Assembly: GCA_964423205.1 (NCBI GenBank)
Contig: CAYRDX010000039.1
Span: 1-42,341, forward strand
Direction of reading: 5' to 3'
DNA from: UBA6168 sp964423205
GTDB taxonomy: Bacteria > Bacteroidota > Bacteroidia > Chitinophagales > Saprospiraceae
DNA: 42,341 nt
Shown: positions 25,401 through 34,400 of the stretch, piece after piece
Layout of the letters: each line of letters starts with the position of its first letter
Position numbering within the stretch: position 1 is the first letter of the stretch
The notes under the pieces: generated by a model
What the model saw: the letters and a program-made list of their open reading frames with translations, nothing else
Told to the model about the DNA's origin: nothing
Database searches by the model: none
Made by a program: the position numbers and the translations under genes

Positions 25401-28400
25401 ACCATTGAAAATAAATGTACTGCCCGTTGTAAGCAGACTGCCATGATGAACCAAATTTCCTCCGATAGAAATAGATTTACCCCCTGCGTCAAAGGTGGTT
25501 CCTGTTCCAACCATTAATGAATCGTAAATCAGGAGGTTATTTTGAGCAGTTACACTTGCCGTACCCAAAACTGATAAGTTTCCAAGAATGGAAAGGGTAA
25601 CTGAAGGAAATGTTTTAATTCCACTTCCGCTAAGTGTAAGTGATGAATATCGGTTGGTCTCCTGATCTGGTATGGCTATAGTCTGGTTACCTCCATTATA
25701 ATCAACTAAGGTGGTGCCAAGTGCCGCAGTTAACCATTTTCCTTGATTGGTTACTGCTCCCGCAATCCTCATGACACTACTGTCTGCCATGTAAAAACTG
25801 GCACCGCTACTGATGCTGATATTGTTAAAACCCGTGGTGCCGCTCAATATCCCTCCTGCTCCTGAAAAAATGACGTTACTCGTACCGGGATTAAATAATC
25901 CATTGGCATTTACCCAGACACTATCCGTTCCGACAACCTGGACCGATGCATTGGTAGAGGCATTCAGTATGCTGTTGCTGAGGAGCCAAATACTTTTGAT
26001 TGCTGATTCACCGGGGAGTTCCGGGTCGTTGCTTGTGGTTGTTGCATCCGGAATAATCACTTTCACAAATTCTGATGCTGCGCCAGTGGGTGTCCAGTTA
26101 AATGGCGTAGTCCAGGAAGTACTTTGCGAACCATTCCAGGTTAGTGTTTCCAGAGCATTATTGCCGAGTGTAACCTCCATAGTGTTAAAGGTTGACGGGA
26201 AAAATGCCATATTGACACTGTTCAGCCTGACGGTATTATCCATCGTATTTATACTGGTTCGCCCATGCTCGATAGTCTGTGGGATGGCATTTGAGAAAAA
26301 TACCAGGCGATCTTCGGGATTGCCATTTAACTCGGCATCAAGGTAGTTTGCTGTTATTGTTGCTTTGGGTGTAGTGGCTGACGCACCTGTTTGGACAAAC
26401 TCAAAGATTCTTTGAATAGCCGATGATTTCCATGATGGAGCAGTGCCTATTGATAATTTGACAGAAATTGATGTTGGATAAGTTCCACTTTCGGGAAAAC
26501 TGATTTTTGCATTGGCACTATTAAAAGTGTATTCGGTGCCGACACTGAAACTATTACGGGTAACAATACCCGTTACCTCCCCTTCACCAGTTGTAACCGC
26601 AGATGGGCTGAGTGTCAAGGTATATGAAGTGTTTATATCCATGACGCCTCTGGTTTCAGACGGATTAGCACTGTTCAGTGCCAAAGTGTCCAGAATACTG
26701 ATGTTGCCAAGACAATAGACACCAAAAATATTTTCTATGATGAGCCGTGGCACCAAACTATCCACGAATGCCTGGCCAGGGATAGTCTGTTCCTGGATAT
26801 CACCGGCAAGAACCAGTTTTGAACTGGCAATGGTAGCATCCACCTTTCCGGTACTGGTATTGACGATATCGCCTAACATGGTCAGGGTCTTGCCATTTAC
26901 GACGAAGTTCTTTTCGGAAGGATTTACGATGTTACCTATTCTTCGGTCTTCATCGAGGTAACAGTGATTGACTGCGCCTGAAATTGCAAAGACAATGGAA
27001 GCTTCCTCAACCGGAACCGAGTTGGCAGACCAGTTTGCCGGGTCTGCGAAATTCGTACTAACCGTACCCAGCCATTGATTGGGGTTAAATTCCCATGCAC
27101 CCACGTTAGGTGGAATGCCCCTTGCCGTTTGCTCGAAGTCTATTATTATTCCCGTACCATGCACACCATCTATCTGAATATTCAATTTAAATCCTGTAGG
27201 GAGGGTACTCCCTGGAAATACAAATTGCGGATTGGTAATCTGGCTGTTTTGGTCTTCCCCATTTACTATTGGGATAACATAACCGTCGGAGCCATTGTAA
27301 TATCCCGGCACACCACCTGTACCCGGAGTATAATAAACGTTATAATCCACTGTCAGGCTGTTGGCACCGGAGTAATTGTAATATATGGCATAGTGAAGGG
27401 ATGAACCTCCGGTAGTAGACCGGAAATTAGCTAAAATATTATTTCTGAAATCGCGTATGTTGTTATCGTCGGCACTGAAAAGACAATAGGATTTATTGGT
27501 TGAACCGGAGGACAGGCTTCCCTCTATGTAAACTGTGTTGAAATACAAATAGGCATGATTGGAGCTTGTTCCGGACTCGTAAATGCCGTAGATAGTTGTG
27601 GTCGTATTTCCTCCAAGACTGATTATGTTATTGGCTACGGTATTAACGCCGGATGCCATGAAAATACCATAAATTACGGCACCGCTGGAATTGTTGTGCA
27701 CTGACAGATTTCTGATGAAATTCCTCCTTAAGGCATTGTTACCAGTATTGCCGGTAAAATAGATACCTGTGATATTACCCGTAAAGTTTGCATTTGTGGA
27801 AGAAAGTCCGAAAATGGTGCTTTCTGTGATGGAATTTATTCCACTTGTGCTGCCAAGTTCAATCCCAATAATTTCATGACCTGTTCCAGGCGAGTTGCTT
27901 GAAAGGGAATGTATGGTGCTTCTTGATATAGTCGAGGTGCCTCCGGTAGTTTGGATACCTCTTGTTTGGGAGTTCAGTGTCCCGGAATAATTGTTAGTAA
28001 GGTTAGAGATTGTATTCAGGTTACAGGTTATAGTACCAGTTGCCTCAGAATATATTCCTCTCAGGTGTTGAGCAGAGGAAGCATTTGTTGCCAAAGAACC
28101 TGCAAGTAAGCTGTTGGCAGTTGTGCTGCTGCCTATTGAGTTAGAGCTAATCGAGATGGCGCCATTGGAATTGCTTTTATAAACAGCATTGAAACTGTGG
28201 GATACATTCGTGTCGTTGCCGAAAACACTGATGGCACCAATGGTATTTTTAGAGACAGATACAGTGCCTGAACCAGCAACATAAACTCCCTGGGAGACCG
28301 CATCAGAGGTGGCATTGATTACAATAGAACCCGTACCAGTGGCTGCGCCAATGACATTACCAGTGGTGGTTGTCCCGATATTCACCTGCCCTGACAACAC

Positions 28401-31400
28401 TTCGATAGCACACCATGGCGTTGAACTTGCTGTGGTGTAACTCCAATTCCTGATGGTGTTGTTTTGTAAAACACTGACTGTTGTTACATCTGCATTGATG
28501 GAAATGCCTTTGTACCGGTGATTGGTATTGGAATTTACCGTCCATGCACTTCCACCACAGGAAGCTGCCTGCCCTCCAATGAAGTTACCACTTATTGAAA
28601 AATTGTTTCCTGAGGGGCTGTCAATCAGCAATGAAGTATAGACTAAAGAGCCGCTGGTGGGAACAAACGAAGTTGTTTCGTAAAAACTGTTGGTACTTAT
28701 GGTCCAGGCGGAGTTATAGGCGTTGATATGAATGCCATTGGATGAAAGCCCGGTGTTCAGATAATCGAAAATGCTGTTGTTCCTGATGCTGTTAGAGTTG
28801 TTAATTGCATTTGCAGAACCACTTGAGTATATGACATTAACCGGCCGGTTGCTGCCGTTACCTGAGACATTGCAGTACTCTGTCACGTTGTTGTCATTGC
28901 CAGATCCGGAAGCAGAGGAAGAAAACAGGATGATACCATTATCACTTCCTGTGGATGATCCTTTTACATTGCAATATTTCAATGTATTGTTTTCGGCGGA
29001 GTTGCGCAGCCGAATTGCAGAAGTTCCGCTGGTCGGGGAAGTACTCGAATTAGTAACAGTCAGGCTTCGGGTAGAACCACTTTGATTAACTCTCCCGTCA
29101 ATTGTGACATTATCAGCCCCGTTCAGGTCAATAAGTGGTCCGGCAAGGTTACCGGAAACTGTAATGTCAGCGACCGTTGGGTAAATTTTCAAAGTTGTCC
29201 AGGCACCTGCATTCAATTGAGCAGTTGAAGATTCAACGGTGTTGTTAATGAAGGTAACCTGGATATTTCTTCCAGATTGGTCATAAGCATTAATCGCAGC
29301 AAAGGCAGAGGCAAGAGTGGAAAAGTTACCCGTGCTGGAGGGCTGTGCATCTGTCACAATTACACTTGGTTTCCTACCGTCAACTTCATGAGAACCTATA
29401 TCGGGAGCTGTGCCGAAACCATTGTTTTGTGCAGGATATCCAGGATTTCCGGCCCTGATATTTCCTTCAAAATCCACCGTAATTCCACTGATGTTCGCCC
29501 CTCCGCTTTCAATGAAAGTACCCACAGCAGGATCGATGCGCAGAAAATCCGAATTCGAACCGTCAGTACTCAGGAAATACAATACTTCAGAAATTGAAAC
29601 CTGATCACGGGGCGAAATAATTCCTGCTGCAAATGCCCCTTGTTTATAGGCGGTAATGGTTTCTGCCGAGCTGGTTCCATCGTAGTAAATCAGATTTGTG
29701 CTCCCCGGAGTACCTGCATAAAAGAGGTTATTATTGGAACTTGCCGAGTAATTGTTCAATGCGTTTGTACCTCCGGTACTTCTGCGGAAAGCAACGGTAA
29801 GTCCTGTTCCTTTCGGAGTGGATAAGTTGGCTATTATGTTATTCCTTAAATCTAATTTTGAAGTAGTTGCAGTTGCGCTGGCAGCATGATAAAGTCCGGA
29901 AGTGCCGAAGTTGGTGCCAGAGCTGCTTGCATTAAGGTGAATGGTATTGAAAAATACGTTTGTACCTGATCTGACACCGGTGTTGGCAACGCTGATACCC
30001 CGGACCGGGTCTGCTACACTTGCAGCCGTTGCTTTTAAATCAGCAATTCTGTTGTTGTGAAGTGTCGAATAAAAATCTGCTGTTGCAGCACTAATCAGAA
30101 TACCGTTTACAGAACCAGTTGTTATGCCACTATTGCTCGAACTTAAGTTGTAAATCTTATTTCTGTAAGCTGAAACTGCTGAGCCTCCTGAAATAGAAAT
30201 ACCGCTTACGTTACCTGTTGTAATATTGTTCGCCTGCAGATTGTAAATGGTGTTCTGGTAAATGTTTTTTGCAGTACCTGAGGTTATAGCTATGCCTGTA
30301 ACAGTGGTTGAAGTTCCCCCAGTTGAAATTATTGTGTGAATGGTATTTTGAAAAATATTGTCATTGCCGGCTCCCGTGGTGATTCCGGTAATACTTCCTG
30401 CGCTGGATATATTGTTTATAAGATTGCTGGCTGTCTGGTTGTTGGTGCTCGTAATATTTATGTTCATTACCGTAATAGCTCCTGTCCCTCCCACCCAGTT
30501 ACTGAATGTGTTTCCTGAAATAGTCTTATTAACAGACCCTGTTCCTGCATCTGTATTTATCCATCCGGAAATGGTGGCAGCGCCACTGATGTTTATGTTG
30601 GAAAAATTATTATTGTTATTATTCACCGTCACCCCAGTGTTGTTGGTAGCAGTTGTACTCGTGAAAAGAGTTAAAGCACCACTCGACGCCTGTTGCGTAA
30701 ATGTTCCCGAAATGGAGTTGGAATTGATATTCTGCTGCCCATTGGATGGCATTGCTATGTTATTGGAAATAAAAGTTATTGCACCCGTTGTATTGATACT
30801 TAAGTTGGTGAATGTGTTGCCACTTATATTTTGACTAAGAGTAGTGGCTGAGTTTATAATATAAGTGTGGGTGTTTGTTCCTGCAATGGAATACGAAACA
30901 CCTCTGATGTCGTTGCCCTGGATGGACAGAGCAGCATTGACGGAACCTGCTGTGTTACTGATTCCCGTTAATGCTCCACTATTTGCCACTGCACTGTAGG
31001 TTATCAGTCCGCCGTCGGTATTACCCATTTGGTTGTTGTTGATATTAATGGCTGATAGAACACCACCTGAATTGGAAATTGCAGTTACAGCACCGGATGC
31101 AACTGATTTAGAAATGTTCCGGATGATATTGGAGTTGATATTGACTGTAGTAGCCGCTGCGGTGTTGGAAATCCCAGTCAATGTTCCTGTCCCAGTGGTT
31201 GAGACTTCGATTATATGGTTGCCTGTAATGTTAATCTGACCGGCGATTCCACTGTTCCAAATACCGGTTAAAACAGAAGCCGCCGTACCAAAACTCGTGG
31301 CATTCCTGACGGTATTGCCGCTGATGGTGGCACCACCAGTTGAAGCGTTGCTTATCCCGTTAACAGTACATACTCCCGTAGTTGTAACAGCAGGATTTCC

Positions 31401-34400
31401 AATTGAAATTGAGTTGGAAATAGTAGCGCTACCAATGTAATTATCAGAAACTGTGAATTGCCCTCCACCGGCGGCATTTATGCCATGAAAAGTGTAACCT
31501 ATACTCTCAGCTCCACCTGTGCTTATGGATGCTATCTGATTATTCTGAATGCTTACCGAACCGGAGGAGGTGGTATAGATTCCAGCCATGTAGTTACCGG
31601 TAATGCTGGAACTAACGGTTATTGAACCATTACTGTTAGTTTCACCTATAATATTGCCTGTCGTTGTTCCAATCTCCACTTGGCCAGCCAGAATGGATAT
31701 CCCTGTAAAAATTCCGGGAGCGGCAGTTATTGCCGTTGCTACTGTGTTTGAAAGATTAATTCCAGCAACCTGATTGCCGTCAATTCTGGAAACTGCGGCA
31801 AGACCAACCGTCATTTCTATTCCGAAAAAACGGTTGTTAAATGCACCACCGTAGGTTGTGATTCCTGAAGGAATTGTGTTGCCATTGGCATAACCGATGA
31901 TGTTGTTACTGACGACATATCCATTTCCGGAAGCCGTTACGATATTGATTCCTCTGTATATGTTGCTGGTAGTAGCTGTGCGGGTGGCAGTTTGGTAAAG
32001 ACGGTTGCCGGATATCGTCCATGCCGAGCTGTTGGATGCGATGAAGATGCCATTGGAAGCAGCTGCAGCATTGTAATAATCCTGAATTTTATTGTTGCTG
32101 ATGTTGTTCCCGCTATTGTCGATCAAAACGGAGGTGCCTGCGGAGTAAATAGAATTTGTAGGCAAGTTTGACCCGGCTGGTTTAATGGTGCAGTTGGAAA
32201 TAGTATTGTCGTCATTGCCGGTTGTGGTGCCGGTTGAAAACAAAATGATACCTGAAGTCGTACCGACTGCAGAGCCTTCAATGGTGCAGTTGGTTATCGT
32301 GTTATTCGTTGCGTCAGCGATAAACCTGATTGCCGCCGCAGATGCACCAGTATTGATATTGCGGATTGTCAATGAGCTTCCACCTGTGTTCAGTCCGTTA
32401 AAAATGACCTGGTCAGCTCCGTTAAGGTTGATGAGTGTGCCAGCCACATCACCGGTAACAACACAGTTCACAGCATTTGCTGGCCGGATGGTCAGAGTGT
32501 AGTTACTGGCACAACCGTAAATAATGGTGTTTAAGGATACCGAACCGTTTTCACTTTGTGTGGCATCCAATAATTGTACTTCAAGGTTGCCCGCAAGTCC
32601 TCTGGAGTTGATTTCACTGAAAAGTCCACCTGTATTGGTAAGGGAGGTAAAGGTTCCCGAGGTACCAACTGTCACTGTTCCGCTTAATCCGTTAAGTAAG
32701 GTAAAGCTGTTGATGGTTCCACCAATGGGAAAGGCCGCTGAGGTCAGGTTCACACTCGACGGTGCAGCTGCAAAAGTGCCGGCATTAATAGCTATGTTGG
32801 TTGGTTCGACAATATCCTGCGCAACGACGAAATACTGTATAGTCTGACCGGGAGAAACTCCGGCTCCACCGGATAACAGAGCGTAGTTCATCGTAAAAGT
32901 GAAAGGGGAGGATGAGTTGGTAGCTTCGGTGTATTTCCATCCGGCCGTAGCTGATGTGTTGTTGTTAAACGTATTGGTATCGGTGGAACGTTTGTAATAA
33001 ATCCTCGGTTTGGTTCCGGAGGTAGTGTTAACCCCTGTTGCATCGGTTATGATGGCCGTCAACTGCTGATTGCTGAGGCAGGAGTTGTTGGAAATGGTGG
33101 TGTAAGAAATAGCTGGAGGTGTTCCATCCACGAGCGTGAAGTTGCCTTCATCGGCACCAATATCCGGAGCGGTGGTACTCGAACCAGTGTAACCTGGATT
33201 ACCCTGTCGCACCTGTCCGTCAAAGTCCTTGGTAAATCCAGTTATATTGGCTGCTCCACTCTCAATTTGCGTAGCTACAGAAGGGTTAATGTGCAGGAAA
33301 TTGGAATTCGTGGGGTCAGTGCTCAGAAAAGGTGGATCTTCGGTGACCGATGCCTGGTCCCTTGGAGCTATGGTTCCTGCTGTAAATACCCCAGCTTTGT
33401 AAGCGGCCAAAGTTTGCGCCGAGGATGTTCCATCAGAATAAATCAACCTGGTGGAACCAGGTGTGCCTGCATAAAAGAGGTTGTTATTGGAGGTACTGGC
33501 ATAATTGGCCAATGAATTGGAAGTGCCTGCACTCCGCCTAAAGGCTACAGTCAAACCACTTCCTTTAGGTGTGCTTAAGTTCACGATGATGTTGTTGCGC
33601 ATATCGAGCGTAGCTGTAGTGGCCGTTGTACTGATGGTATGGTGAATGCCCGAAGATCCAAAGTTGGTACCTGAAGAAGTGGTATTCAGGTAAATGGTAT
33701 TGTAATAAACATTGTTGGTTGATGTAGTTCCTGTATTAATGACGCTGATACCTCTTACCTGATTGGTTGCACTCATATTGGGCGTGCGGATATCCGCTAT
33801 CATGTTGTTGCTGATGTTAACCAGGAGGTTTGCTGTGGTTCCTGAAACCTGTATTCCCTGAATTATACCAGTGGAAGTCATGGAAGTACTGGTCGAAGAA
33901 ATATCGTAGATTTTATTAGCATCCAGTGTGACAATAGAACCTCCCGTTACCCACAAGCCGCTTACTGTTCCTGAAGTGTTGGCATTTGCCGTAAGTCCAT
34001 GAATGGTATTGTGGGCCACGTTTATGGTGGTTCCCGCTGAAATCAGCATGCCCCGAACAGAACCCGTAGTGAGTGTGTTGCCCGTAAGGTTGGATATCGT
34101 GTTGTTGCCTATATATTTGACAGTCCCTGCTGTCACGTTTATGCCTGATACTATGGTCGCTGCGGCCCCGCCATTTGAAGTCAGCGGATTAATGGTGTTT
34201 AGGTAAATGCTGTCGTTACCCGCACCCGTTGTTATACCCGTTATTGTTCCCGCACTTGAAATATTACTAATGGTGTTGCTTTTACATCGATTGTTAACAC
34301 TTGTCACACTCATGCTCATTACTGTAATCGACCCAGTTCCACCTGTCCAGTTGTTAAAGGTATTACCTGAAGTAGTTTTGTTTGGTTCACCTGTTCCGGC